Below are positions 16,465-25,012 of a stretch of DNA of 29,782 nucleotides, piece by piece (position 1 is the stretch's first letter; every line of letters starts with the position of its first letter). The position numbers and the translations under genes are program-made. Source of the DNA: GCA-2746795 sp964643965 (GTDB lineage Bacteria > Chloroflexota > Anaerolineae > Promineifilales > Promineifilaceae). The notes beneath the pieces are model-generated. The model saw nothing but the letters and a program-made list of their open reading frames with translations. It ran no database searches and was not told the origin of the DNA. The DNA is taken from NCBI GenBank assembly GCA_964643965.1, contig CAZXVH010000065.1, forward strand, positions 1 to 29,782. The letters are read 5' to 3'.

Positions 16465-17616
16465 ATGGGTAATCCTCAATTGTCAATTGTTAACTGGAAA
16501 AGTATCGGGCGGATTTTGCTCAAAACGGCCGTTCTCCTCCTTCTGGTCAATCTTATCTTTGCCGCCCTTTACCCGCTGGAAGCGCTGGGCCATGTCTCGC
16601 TCTACAACTGGCTGCTGCCCGGGCGGGAACGGCTGCCCTACGGTGAAAATCCGGCCGAGAGCTACAACCTGAGCACCTTCAACCTCCCCGCCATGTTTGC
16701 CAGCCATACCCTGCAACGGCCCAAAGCGGCCGACGAATTCCGCGTCCTGCTCATCGGCGACTCTGGCACGTGGGGCTGGTTTTTGGAAAACGAAGAGACC
16801 CTGGCGGCGCAGTTGAACGAGATGGGATTGATGGCTGAAAACGGCCGTGCTGTCCGCGTCTACAATCTCGGCTACCCCGTCATGGCCCTCAGCAAAGACC
16901 TCATGCTTTTGGAAGAGGCGCTGGCATATAATCCTGACCTGATTTTGTGGCCGGTGACTTTAGAATCCTTCCCCCGCGAGAAGCAGCTTTTCCCGCCGCT
17001 GGTGCAAGCCAACCCGGCGCGGATGCGTCGCCTCATCACAGAATATGAGCTAGACCTGGATGCCCAAGACGGCCGTTTTGTAGACCCCACCTTTCTCCAG
17101 CGCAGCCTCATCGGCCAACGGCGCAATCTGGCCGACTGGCTGCGCCTGCAAGCGTATGGTTTCTCCTGGGCCGCCACCGGCATCGACCAGGCTATCCCCG
17201 CCGACATCCCGCCGCGTACCTCTGATTTTGACGCCGATCTAAGCTGGCAAACCTTCCCCGAACCGGCGACGCTCACCTCCGCCGATCTCGCCTTCGACGT
17301 GTTGGCGGCGGGCATGGCCATGGCCGGCGATGTGCCCGTGCTGCTCATCAACGAGCCGATGTTTATCAGCAGCGGCCGAAACAGCGACCTGCGCTACAAT
17401 GCCTTCTATCCCCGTTGGGCGTATGATCAATACCGGGAGATGCTGGGGGAAACGGCCGTTGCCCAAAACTGGCTCTATCTCGACCTGTGGCACGCCATCC
17501 CCCCCGACCAGTTCACGGACACCCCCGTCCACCTCACCCCGGAAGGCAGCCGCTTATTTGCCCAAAAAATCGCCGAAGCCTTGCAAGCAGAGCTGCAATT
17601 AAAAATTAGAGAGTAG
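16465..17616 (+). CDS. Membrane-anchored SGNH protein, AlgJ/DltD-like
   Basis: A 383-residue protein. One hydrophobic helix near residues 14-32 serves as an uncleaved anchor, and the rest should be extracytoplasmic. Block I is LLIGDSGTWG with Ser100, block II NLGYP near 135, and the C-terminal Asp352 and His356 lie in FTDTPVHLTPEG. Spacing between Asp and His is one residue longer than the usual DxxH, as in some AlgJ-like proteins. Block III is degenerate. AAAGGA 8 nt before the ATG at 16465 makes it a better start than the TTG at 16459. It follows the MBOAT gene directly, the usual arrangement of MBOAT/SGNH acylation pairs. The first residues are encoded by a CAATTGTCAATTGTTAA stretch that looks like repeat-derived sequence. 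Confidence 0.87.
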   Translation: MGNPQLSIVNWKSIGRILLKTAVLLLLVNLIFAALYPLEALGHVSLYNWLLPGRERLPYGENPAESYNLSTFNLPAMFASHTLQRPKAADEFRVLLIGDSGTWGWFLENEETLAAQLNEMGLMAENGRAVRVYNLGYPVMALSKDLMLLEEALAYNPDLILWPVTLESFPREKQLFPPLVQANPARMRRLITEYELDLDAQDGRFVDPTFLQRSLIGQRRNLADWLRLQAYGFSWAATGIDQAIPADIPPRTSDFDADLSWQTFPEPATLTSADLAFDVLAAGMAMAGDVPVLLINEPMFISSGRNSDLRYNAFYPRWAYDQYREMLGETAVAQNWLYLDLWHAIPPDQFTDTPVHLTPEGSRLFAQKIAEALQAELQLKIRE

Positions 17617-17646
17617 AGAGTGGAGACCAGACGAATCTCCACTCTC
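17616..17646. terminator. 11-bp stem between convergent genes
   Basis: GAGAGTGGAGA (17616-17626) pairs perfectly with TCTCCACTCTC (17636-17646) across a 9-nt loop. It starts at the stop codon of the SGNH gene and lies before the convergent metalloprotease stop at 17678. No U-tract is present, so its efficiency is uncertain. Confidence 0.55.
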
Positions 17647-17677
17647 CGTTCCTTGGCGCCAGGCGCTGCTCACGCCT

Positions 17678-20600
17678 CTACTCAACCTTCAAAATAAGCG
17701 GCAGATAAATGGTATACGGTTCCACCACCACCTTCACCGGCACACTCACCGCGCCGCCGCCATCCGTGCGCCAGATCGTCATCTCCGCTTCATATGTTCC
17801 CGGCGTCAGCCCGGCCATATTCGCCTGGAGCGTGACAAGGTTAAAGGTCGTGCCCGCGGTCCTGTCCACACTCAACCAGAGTTGATCTACAGCCGCCTGC
17901 CAGGAGAGCGATTGCAGCGGATTCTGATTATCAATGCCCAGCGTGGTCGTCACCAGCCCGCCGGCCGAATACAGGGTGACTGAATTGGGCGCAACCAGCA
18001 ACCCATCCGGCGTTGGCGGCAGATCATCGGGCGTGGCCACCACCGTCACCGTCACGGCGTCACTGGCGACCCCACCCTGGCCATCATTGGCCTGGGCTGT
18101 GACCAGATGGATGCCTGGGCTGAGAACGGCCGTTGACAACTGACTGCCACTGCCCAACACCCCATCCAGGCTGGAATGCCATTCAACGCCCTCATCCATC
18201 AAGCCCGACTCCACATCATAGGCGAACGCCTCCAGCGCCAACGTCTGGCTAACCGCGATGGTCACATCCGTTTCCGGCGTGAAAATAGTGACGGCCGGCG
18301 CATGATTGGGGACAGTGAAAACCGCATCCGAGGCGTCGTCGGCCGTGTGGATGCCATCGCTGGCTTCTACGCGGAACAAAGCGCTGCTGCTGCCGCCCAG
18401 GTTACTGCTGGGTAGCGCCATTTGGGTCGTGGTAATCGCCATAGCCAGCGCATCCCAATGAGCGCCATTGTCAGGGCTGTAATACAAGTTAAAAGAAAGG
18501 GGATCGTTATCAGGGTCAACGGCCGTCCACGTCACCGTCACCGCATCGCCAGCCAACAGTTCCCCGCCATTGGGTGAAAGCAGCTGCACGGCCGGCGGCG
18601 CCAAACCAGCGCTAATCTCTGCCAACAGTACGCCCCCCGGCCCTTCCAGATTCACCTGCACCGTGCCCGCCACGTAAGGAACCAGTTCTGAAATACCGGC
18701 ATAAGCCACCTCAGGCTCAGATAAAGGAGAAGAACCGCTGCTGCTCTCATCGAGGGTGAAGGGGTAACGGGCCAGCTCATGTTGCCCGGCGTCCAGCAGC
18801 ACAATGGCATAAGGGCCGGGTAGGCGCGGCTCAAGGTCATCCGCATTAAGCCAGACCGACATGGGCAGCAGGGTAGCCAGTTCCCCTGTTTGCTGGTTGA
18901 TAGCGCCGAAAACGGCCAGGCGATCAATGCCAGTGGCCTGCTCAGGTTCCATAAGGGCGCCATTGGGCAGCGTATAGACGGCTTTTAGGTAATTTTTCAA
19001 CCCTTTATAAGTGATGTCACTCACCCACTGCTTATCACAATATGTCATGACATCATGCCAAATTGGCCCCAGGATGGGATTCCGATTCCCTGAAAGGAAA
19101 TAAGGATCAAAACCATAAATTGCTTTGCGGTGGAAAATATCTGATTGTGGGCTGATGTAACCATTACTGTACTGTTTGACGGTACCTTCCTCCCCACACC
19201 CCTTGGGCAGTTCACCCAGGGTATGGGGGCGGCCGTAGGTATGAGCCAGTTCATGGGCGCCATACCAGTCAGCGTAGGAGCCGTCAAAATCCCAACCCCA
19301 AGAGCGAGAGCCAGTGGGGCCAGAAGCCATGGCCCCCCAGGCGCACCCCCGCATAAAACCATACTCATCGCTCACCAGCCCCACCAGGTGAATATTTTTA
19401 TGATAAAACCAGGCTTTGATAATGGCTGATTTATTAAAATATAAATAAGAGTTGACTGAATTACAATTAGGGGAGGTGATGGCATAACCCCCTTTACTCG
19501 GATCATTTTCATCCGGTATCCATTTACGGGTGGCATTTTGCCAGACGGGCAAAACACGCAAATACAACTGTACCTTATTCACTGGATAGGCGCGTTTCAG
19601 CCAGGAATACAACATTATCTCATCATAAAAAGTAGACTTGTACTGAAAATTAGCAGGGAACCCTTTAGGACGGTAAGGCTGGACGGCAATCACCACAGGC
19701 ACAGTAGGCATGGTTTCAAAGGTAACGGTGCGGCTCTTAAAATTGTTGCTGTAGTTCGTTTCATAAGGATTAGGCGTCGGCCGCCAGAAGATATTGGTAA
19801 AATTCACTTCGGCCGTGATAGTCACCGTGCCCTCGCGGAAGCCGCTGGGTAGTTCAAATAAGAAGGCATGGCTGGGAAGCAGGCGCAGGTGGTAAGGTCG
19901 GACTTTCAGGTAGGGGCCGCCTGGGGCGATGGGGAGGACATAGGTGATTTGATTTCCCTTTTGCAGTTTAAGCCGGGCAATCGTGGGGTGATCACCACTC
20001 TGACTGTGCGCATAAAAACGGACGAAGGTGCGTTTACCGGCCACCAGAAAAACGTCATTATCCAGGTTTTGAATGCCCTGGGTGATTTCCAGATCATCGG
20101 CCACCAGATCGGTAATAGGGATCGCAGTGGCAGTTGGCGTTTTTGTAGGGGTGGCAGTCGGTGTTTTTGTGGCAGTCGGTGTTTTTGTGGGGGTGGCAGT
20201 CGGTGTTTTTGTGGGGGTGGCGGTCGGCGTTTTTGTGGGGGTGGCGGTCGGCGTTTTTGTGGGCGTGGCGGTGGCGGATGGGGTGAATGTAGCGGTAGGG
20301 GATGGCGGTGAGGCCGAAAAATATAGGTCGTCTATCGATTCAAAAATTTCCGTATCGCCATAATCCAGCGTCACGGAGGTGATGGAGCCGGTCGAATCAT
20401 TGATGCCCATAAACAGGGTATGGTTATCTGGAACGGGTTCTATGTCATAAAAACAAAGTTCATCCCCGTTGATATCGAAAGCCCGCAAAACGGCCGTTAT
20501 GCTACTGCCGCCACTGTTTCCCACATAAAAACCCACATCAGTTTTGGGGTCGTCAAACTGAATAAGCAGAGGGCTGTTGTTACTGACGTTCGGGTCCACA

Positions 20601-20914
20601 GCCACGTTCATCGCCACATTAAGCCGAGAATGAGCCAGCACCGAAGCCACAGCCTCCGCATGTTGCACCCGGCTGTCCTCAAAACGCACTCCGTGAGCCG
20701 CTTGATAATAATCCCCTATCGTATTCCCATCAGCCAGATCATCAAAATTGATCTGCGTGGGTGCGGGAATTTGAGCGGGGTCTGTCAGCGGGGTGCAGGC
20801 ATTAACCAAAGCGTCCGCCGGCCAGGTCAACATGCCGCCGCCAATGGTGAACGCCGCCAGGAGCAGCAGAAAGAGTAAAGCGAGAGTAAATCGGTTATTC
20901 TTGAAGGAAGACAT
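17678..20914 (-). CDS. Large secreted metzincin-like metalloprotease
   Basis: A 1078-residue protein. An N-terminal hydrophobic signal segment (about residues 10-30) is followed by a beta-rich domain to about 205, a TPTKTPTA repeat linker (about 215-262), and a catalytic region. HELAHTYGRPH (His554, Glu555, His558, His564) is a full HExxHxxGxxH zinc site of metzincins, and VMTYC about 65 residues later can be the Met-turn. After it come Ig/fibronectin-like modules (LLSPNGGELLAGDAVTVTW near 790) and a BACON-like module near 980. The C-terminus ends YTIYLPLILKVE. The role would be extracellular proteolysis. GGAGGTGATTTC before the ATG at 20914 is an excellent RBS and excludes the start at 20935. 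The precise peptidase family is not certain. Confidence 0.85.
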   Translation of the reverse strand: MSSFKNNRFTLALLFLLLLAAFTIGGGMLTWPADALVNACTPLTDPAQIPAPTQINFDDLADGNTIGDYYQAAHGVRFEDSRVQHAEAVASVLAHSRLNVAMNVAVDPNVSNNSPLLIQFDDPKTDVGFYVGNSGGSSITAVLRAFDINGDELCFYDIEPVPDNHTLFMGINDSTGSITSVTLDYGDTEIFESIDDLYFSASPPSPTATFTPSATATPTKTPTATPTKTPTATPTKTPTATPTKTPTATKTPTATPTKTPTATAIPITDLVADDLEITQGIQNLDNDVFLVAGKRTFVRFYAHSQSGDHPTIARLKLQKGNQITYVLPIAPGGPYLKVRPYHLRLLPSHAFLFELPSGFREGTVTITAEVNFTNIFWRPTPNPYETNYSNNFKSRTVTFETMPTVPVVIAVQPYRPKGFPANFQYKSTFYDEIMLYSWLKRAYPVNKVQLYLRVLPVWQNATRKWIPDENDPSKGGYAITSPNCNSVNSYLYFNKSAIIKAWFYHKNIHLVGLVSDEYGFMRGCAWGAMASGPTGSRSWGWDFDGSYADWYGAHELAHTYGRPHTLGELPKGCGEEGTVKQYSNGYISPQSDIFHRKAIYGFDPYFLSGNRNPILGPIWHDVMTYCDKQWVSDITYKGLKNYLKAVYTLPNGALMEPEQATGIDRLAVFGAINQQTGELATLLPMSVWLNADDLEPRLPGPYAIVLLDAGQHELARYPFTLDESSSGSSPLSEPEVAYAGISELVPYVAGTVQVNLEGPGGVLLAEISAGLAPPAVQLLSPNGGELLAGDAVTVTWTAVDPDNDPLSFNLYYSPDNGAHWDALAMAITTTQMALPSSNLGGSSSALFRVEASDGIHTADDASDAVFTVPNHAPAVTIFTPETDVTIAVSQTLALEAFAYDVESGLMDEGVEWHSSLDGVLGSGSQLSTAVLSPGIHLVTAQANDGQGGVASDAVTVTVVATPDDLPPTPDGLLVAPNSVTLYSAGGLVTTTLGIDNQNPLQSLSWQAAVDQLWLSVDRTAGTTFNLVTLQANMAGLTPGTYEAEMTIWRTDGGGAVSVPVKVVVEPYTIYLPLILKVE
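20127..20272. repeat. 24-bp repeats encoding Thr/Pro/Lys linker
   Basis: About six copies of a 24-bp unit containing GGTGTTTTTGTGGG with few differences; one copy lacks 6 bp. On the minus strand they encode TPTKTPTA repeats that join two domains of the metalloprotease. Copy number probably changes by slippage. Confidence 0.85.
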
Positions 20915-21031
20915 GAAATCACCTCCGTATTGCAAAAGTGGTTACGATGAACCTGAATTTTTAACGTTTACTTGCACCGTTATAATAAGAAGCGATCATT
21001 AAGAGATCGTTATCTACCGGGTTAATCTTGC

Positions 21032-21046
21032 CAGGTTTTAAACCTG
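21032..21046. promoter_or_regulatory. Palindrome upstream of regulator gene
   Basis: CAGGTTT-T-AAACCTG is a perfect 7+7 inverted repeat 20 bp before the regulator's first start codon. It could be an operator, but a related GACCTGGCAGGTTTAA string occurs near 7399, so it may be a dispersed intergenic repeat instead. Confidence 0.3.
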
Positions 21047-21065
21047 ACAGCTCTAACTGAATATA

Positions 21066-24000
21066 ATGGATATATATATGGCTGAATTAAAGATAACCCT
21101 TTTTGGCGGCGTGGAGATAACTCAGGCAGGCAAAGCGGTCGATGGTTTTGTTTCGCAAAAAGCGCTGGCGCTTTTCTGCTATCTGGCGGTCACTTCCCGC
21201 AGCCATCCGCGAGCCTTGTTACAAGGGCTGCTGTGGGGCGAGTCGTCTCAAGCTGACGCCATGAACAGCTTACGGAATGTCCTCTCTAATTTGCGCAAGC
21301 TGATGGGTGATCATCTGCTCATTTCGCGGCAAAGCGTTGCGTTTAACCGCGAGGCGGCCTATTGGCTGGATGTGGAACAATTTTTCACGGCCGTTTTAAA
21401 CAAGCAGCATCCCCACGGCCGTTTATCGCCTCCTGATCTCCACGCCTTAGAAACGGCCGTTTCCCTCTACACCGGGGAGTTAATGGCCGGGTTTAGCCTC
21501 GCGGATGCGCCCGCCTTTGAAGAATGGCTGCTGGCGCAGCGAGAACGGCTGCACCTGCTCACCCTGCAAACGCTGCACCGCCTGGTCGCCCATTACATCA
21601 TCACCGGTCAACATGAACAGGCGGTGGCCATGAACGGCCGTTTACTCAGCGTCGAACCGTGGCGTGAAGAAAGCTACCGCCAACAAATGTTGATGTTGGC
21701 GCGAGCGGGTCAGTTGAACGAGGCGTTGGCGCAATACCAGCACTGCCGGGACGTGTTACTGCGGGATCTCGGTTTGGCCCCCGCGCCAGAAACACGCGAG
21801 CTGTATGAACGTATCCGCGCCGCCCGCGACCTGCCCCGACACAATCTCCCCGCCCCCCGAGACGCCTTGATCGGGCGTCAAAAAGAGATGGCTGACTTAA
21901 CGACCACCTTGCGCGACCCCGACTGCCGCTTACTCACCTTAACCGGCCCTGGCGGCGTGGGCAAAACGCGGTTGGCGCAGGAAATAACCGTCGTCATGGC
22001 CGCAGATTTTTTGAACGGCGCCCGCTATGTTTCCCTGGCCTCTGTGCCTCATCCTGATTATCTGATAACGGCCGTTGCCGCCGCCCTCAACCTCTCCCTC
22101 ACCCCGCAGCCATCCCCGGCAGAACAACTCAGCCAACATCTGCGCCGCCAGGAGCAGCTGCTCGTCCTGGACAATTTTGACCAGATGCTGCCTGTCGCCG
22201 ATTGGCTGGATGAAGTATTGGCCGTCTCCCCCTCTCTAAAAATTCTAATCACCTCCCGGGAGCGGCTCAATCTCCAGCAAGAATGGCTCTACCCCTTATC
22301 CGGCTTGCCCTATCCCGACGATCAGGCTGCGCCACCCCCATCCCCCACACCGGCTGAAACGCTTTTTTACCAGAGAACACGCCACGTCCGCCATGATTTC
22401 AACCCCGAGCAAGAGCAAACGGCCGTTGCCCACATTTGTCGTTTACTGGCCGGTTTCCCCCTGGGCATCATATTGGCCGCCGCCCAGGTCGCCCATCTTA
22501 CCTGCCCCCAAATTGCAGAAATGTTGGCGCAAAATGTAGACGCCCTGGCCGTATCCTGGCCCAATATGCCGGCACGGCATCGCAGTTTACGAGCCATCTT
22601 CGACCATTCCTGGCAGCAGTTGACCCCCCAGGAACAGGGCGTATTTCGGCGCTTATCGCTGTTTCGCGGCGGCTTCACCCTGGCTTCTGGCGCCACAATA
22701 GCTGATTTGACGCCAACTATTTTGGCCGCGCTCCATGCCAAATCGTTTCTATGGGCAAGCAGCGATCACCGCTATGATACCCACGAAATTTTGCGCCAAT
22801 TTGCCGCCGAATTGTTAGCGGCAAATCCCCAGGAACAAGCAGAAACGCAGGCCGCGTATGTCGGCTATTTTGCCGAATTGTTGGCAGAACAGGAAGATCG
22901 TTTTATCCTGTCTCTACCAGATGTACTGGCCCGGTTACAACCTGAAGTTGACAATGTGCGCCTGGCCTGGGAAACGGCCGTTACCCACACAAATTGGCCC
23001 CAGATCAGAGCAATGATGGGCACGCTTCACCGCTTTTATGAAGCCCTCACCTGGTATCAAGAAGGATATGATCAATTTCAACTGGCCTACCAGGCGTTAC
23101 TGCCCAAAGCCGCATCCCATCCCCGCAGTTGGGGACGTCTGCTGGCGCATCTCTCTGGCCTGTCATTGCGCCTGGGACGAATCAACGAAGGCAAAGAGCT
23201 GGCAGAAAAAAGCATCCAATGGCTGCAAACTGCCTCAGACCCGGCCGGCTTAGCGCTGGCCCTCAATTCGCTCGGCATTCTGCAAATTCACAGCGGCGAC
23301 TATGGCCAGGCAGAAGCCAGCCTGCAACACGCCATTGACTTATACCAACGCCTGGGCAACCGGATAGAAATAGTGCGCCCCTTAGCCAACCTGGGCAGCG
23401 CCTATTCCCGGCAAGGTAAATATGATGACGGGTTGGCCGCTTTGCAGAAAGGTTTGGCGGCCTGCCGTGACATCGGAGACCGGCGCGGGGAAGCGTTGTT
23501 CTTAAACAATATTGCCGCCAACCATCTCATGCGGGGCGAACGGGAAAAAGCACGGCCGTTCCTGGAAGCCTGCCTGCCCGTTTGTGATGAAATTCAGTTC
23601 GATCAGGTTAAGCAGGTGGCGCTGTATAATTTGGGCGAGATATACCTGCATCAGGCTCAATACGAATCAGCCATAACCGTCTGCCAGGCGGCGGCGGACA
23701 TCGCCCGCCGTTTACAAGACCGCATGAGCCTGGCGCGAGCTTTAAAGATCGTGGGCGTGGCCCAAATCAGACAAGGCCACTTTGTCTCTGCCTGGCGCTC
23801 CTTGCAAGAAGGCCTGGCGGCGGCCGAAACCACCGCCGCCCTACCCGCCATTTTTGATGTGTTAGATGGCATGGCTGATTATTATCTGGCTGTCTCCCGG
23901 CAAGCAGAGGCCATCGAGTTGTGGCAGGTCATTGCCACCCATCCGGCGGCAGAGGCCCAATATCGAGATCGCGCCCGGCAGCAGTTAACAAATCATGGTC

Positions 24001-24119
24001 GCCATTCAAATTGCGGCCACCATTTAAATTGTGTTCCCGGTTTTCTGGAAACAAATGAGGCGACCACAAGCGACTTGCTGGCCCTCGTACACCAGATTTT
24101 ATATAGTAAAAGGAGTTAA
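21066..24119 (+). CDS. BTAD/NB-ARC/TPR transcriptional regulator (AfsR/SARP-like)
   Basis: A 1017-residue protein. Residues about 5-95 form the OmpR/SARP-type winged helix (ITLFGGVEITQAG start). Residues about 100-255 are a bacterial transcriptional activation domain, with LYTGELMAGF and APAFEEWLLAQRERL. A P-loop ATPase follows, with GPGGVGKT near 294-301 (Walker A), LLVLDNFDQM (Walker B) and ILITSRERL (sensor-like Arg). From about residue 690 onward the protein is TPR repeats, e.g. LNSLGILQIHSGDYGQAEASL. Such STAND ATPases integrate a signal and activate nearby genes. The second ATG, at 21078, gives the more typical MAELKITLFGG start; neither has a clear RBS. The lipoprotein gene begins 3 nt after the stop, so the two are co-transcribed. 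Confidence 0.92.
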   Translation: MDIYMAELKITLFGGVEITQAGKAVDGFVSQKALALFCYLAVTSRSHPRALLQGLLWGESSQADAMNSLRNVLSNLRKLMGDHLLISRQSVAFNREAAYWLDVEQFFTAVLNKQHPHGRLSPPDLHALETAVSLYTGELMAGFSLADAPAFEEWLLAQRERLHLLTLQTLHRLVAHYIITGQHEQAVAMNGRLLSVEPWREESYRQQMLMLARAGQLNEALAQYQHCRDVLLRDLGLAPAPETRELYERIRAARDLPRHNLPAPRDALIGRQKEMADLTTTLRDPDCRLLTLTGPGGVGKTRLAQEITVVMAADFLNGARYVSLASVPHPDYLITAVAAALNLSLTPQPSPAEQLSQHLRRQEQLLVLDNFDQMLPVADWLDEVLAVSPSLKILITSRERLNLQQEWLYPLSGLPYPDDQAAPPPSPTPAETLFYQRTRHVRHDFNPEQEQTAVAHICRLLAGFPLGIILAAAQVAHLTCPQIAEMLAQNVDALAVSWPNMPARHRSLRAIFDHSWQQLTPQEQGVFRRLSLFRGGFTLASGATIADLTPTILAALHAKSFLWASSDHRYDTHEILRQFAAELLAANPQEQAETQAAYVGYFAELLAEQEDRFILSLPDVLARLQPEVDNVRLAWETAVTHTNWPQIRAMMGTLHRFYEALTWYQEGYDQFQLAYQALLPKAASHPRSWGRLLAHLSGLSLRLGRINEGKELAEKSIQWLQTASDPAGLALALNSLGILQIHSGDYGQAEASLQHAIDLYQRLGNRIEIVRPLANLGSAYSRQGKYDDGLAALQKGLAACRDIGDRRGEALFLNNIAANHLMRGEREKARPFLEACLPVCDEIQFDQVKQVALYNLGEIYLHQAQYESAITVCQAAADIARRLQDRMSLARALKIVGVAQIRQGHFVSAWRSLQEGLAAAETTAALPAIFDVLDGMADYYLAVSRQAEAIELWQVIATHPAAEAQYRDRARQQLTNHGRHSNCGHHLNCVPGFLETNEATTSDLLALVHQILYSKRS

Positions 24120-24122
24120 TCC

Positions 24123-24734
24123 ATGCCAAGTAACAAAAGAAAATTCACCTGGCTCATCATCATCTTGTTATGTGGGTTAGCCGCCTGCGCTCCCACCACC
24201 GCCGCGCCCGCGCCACCCACCTCCACCACAGACGCCACCACCGCGCCCGCCCTCAACCCCGTCACCGCCACCCCGGAACGCATCCTGACGCCTGATCCAG
24301 ACATCGCCACCAAAACCGCGCCATCCGCTGAACAAACAGAAAGTGAAGCGCAAAATGGCTCCACCGCCTCCCACCCCAGCGATATCGTCCTCACATATGA
24401 ACGGGCTGGTGGATTAAAAGGGATTGGTCCCGGCGTCATCTTCTGGACCTTGTACGCAGATGGCACGGTCATGGACAGCGACGGCCGTTCCTGGCAGCTG
24501 CCCCCCGCAGAAATCACCGCCCTGGTAGACAGCATCATGGCCCTGGGCTTCGCCGACTTCGAAGCCAGCTACATCCCCGAAGATACCTGCTGCGACCGCG
24601 CCACCCACACCATCACCATCTACCAGGATGGCGAGGTCTATCAAGTCTCCGTCCTGGACGCCGCCGACGCCCCCGATGAACTGTACCAGGCCCTCGACCT
24701 CATCAGCGAATTCCTGATGGCCCTGCCCACCTGA
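24123..24734 (+). CDS. Lipoprotein with emfourin-like protease-inhibitor domain
   Basis: A 203-residue protein. Lipobox GLAAC (Cys22) predicts a lipid-anchored exported protein. A low-complexity Thr/Pro/Ala linker runs to about residue 85. The C-terminal 115 residues follow the pattern I know for emfourin, the protealysin (M4 metallopeptidase) inhibitor family: YERAGGLKGIG at the start, LVDSIMALGFADFEASY in the middle, then THTITIYQDGEVYQVSVLDA and a closing helix. The family call is by eye. AGGAG 8 nt before the ATG lies inside the end of the regulator gene, so translation is coupled to it. Two exported proteases are encoded nearby. The alternative is a generic DUF6438-like lipoprotein domain. 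Confidence 0.7.
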   Translation: MPSNKRKFTWLIIILLCGLAACAPTTAAPAPPTSTTDATTAPALNPVTATPERILTPDPDIATKTAPSAEQTESEAQNGSTASHPSDIVLTYERAGGLKGIGPGVIFWTLYADGTVMDSDGRSWQLPPAEITALVDSIMALGFADFEASYIPEDTCCDRATHTITIYQDGEVYQVSVLDAADAPDELYQALDLISEFLMALPT

Positions 24735-24740
24735 GACAAA

Positions 24741-24776
24741 AACTGACCGGATAGATTTATTTCCATCCAGCCAGTT
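24741..24776 (+). terminator. Imperfect hairpin after lipoprotein gene
   Basis: AACTGACCGGAT (24741-24752) pairs with ATCCAGCCAGTT (24765-24776) at ten of twelve positions, 7 nt after the stop codon. There is no U-tract, so this is a weak terminator candidate. Confidence 0.3.
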
Positions 24777-24801
24777 CATACAACTCAATACAAATACTCG
24801 T

Positions 24802-24998
24802 TTACTGTTTTTGCAACGTGACGCCATCATCCGCAGGCGCGGCCGGCGCTTCATACAAAGCCGCGCTTGCCTGGAAAGAAAAATCATCAACAAACAAACT
24901 GCTGAGACCTGTGCCATTAGTCTCGGCTCTTATTTGGACGGTGACAGTTTGACCACCATAAGCGGCCAGATTAACCGAATGCTTCACCATTAGCGCCA
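24802..24998 (-). pseudogene. Detached C-terminal remnant of the subtilase
   Basis: In the frame shifted by one from the protease, this stretch encodes VKHSVNLAAYGGQTVTVQIR and LSSLFVDDFSFQAS, the end of the beta-sandwich domain often found at the C-terminus of Chloroflexota subtilases. Between it and the protease stop codon, the protease frame continues after TAG as AAWLAGANGE before another stop. About 40 residues expected between those parts are absent. It has no RBS of its own and is best read as gene decay, not a separate gene. Confidence 0.7.
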
Positions 24999-25012
24999 GC
25001 TAACCATGCTGC

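Noticed and set aside
15406..16479. Long minus-strand open frame opposite the MBOAT gene
   Set aside because: It is antisense to a gene with clear MBOAT motifs; its protein is rich in Gly, Glu and Ala with no recognisable domain, as expected of a GC-rich shadow frame.
20073..20363. Plus-strand frame with FVGVAVG repeats
   Set aside because: It is the reverse reading of the Thr/Pro linker repeats of the metalloprotease; low complexity with no membrane-protein features beyond the repeat.
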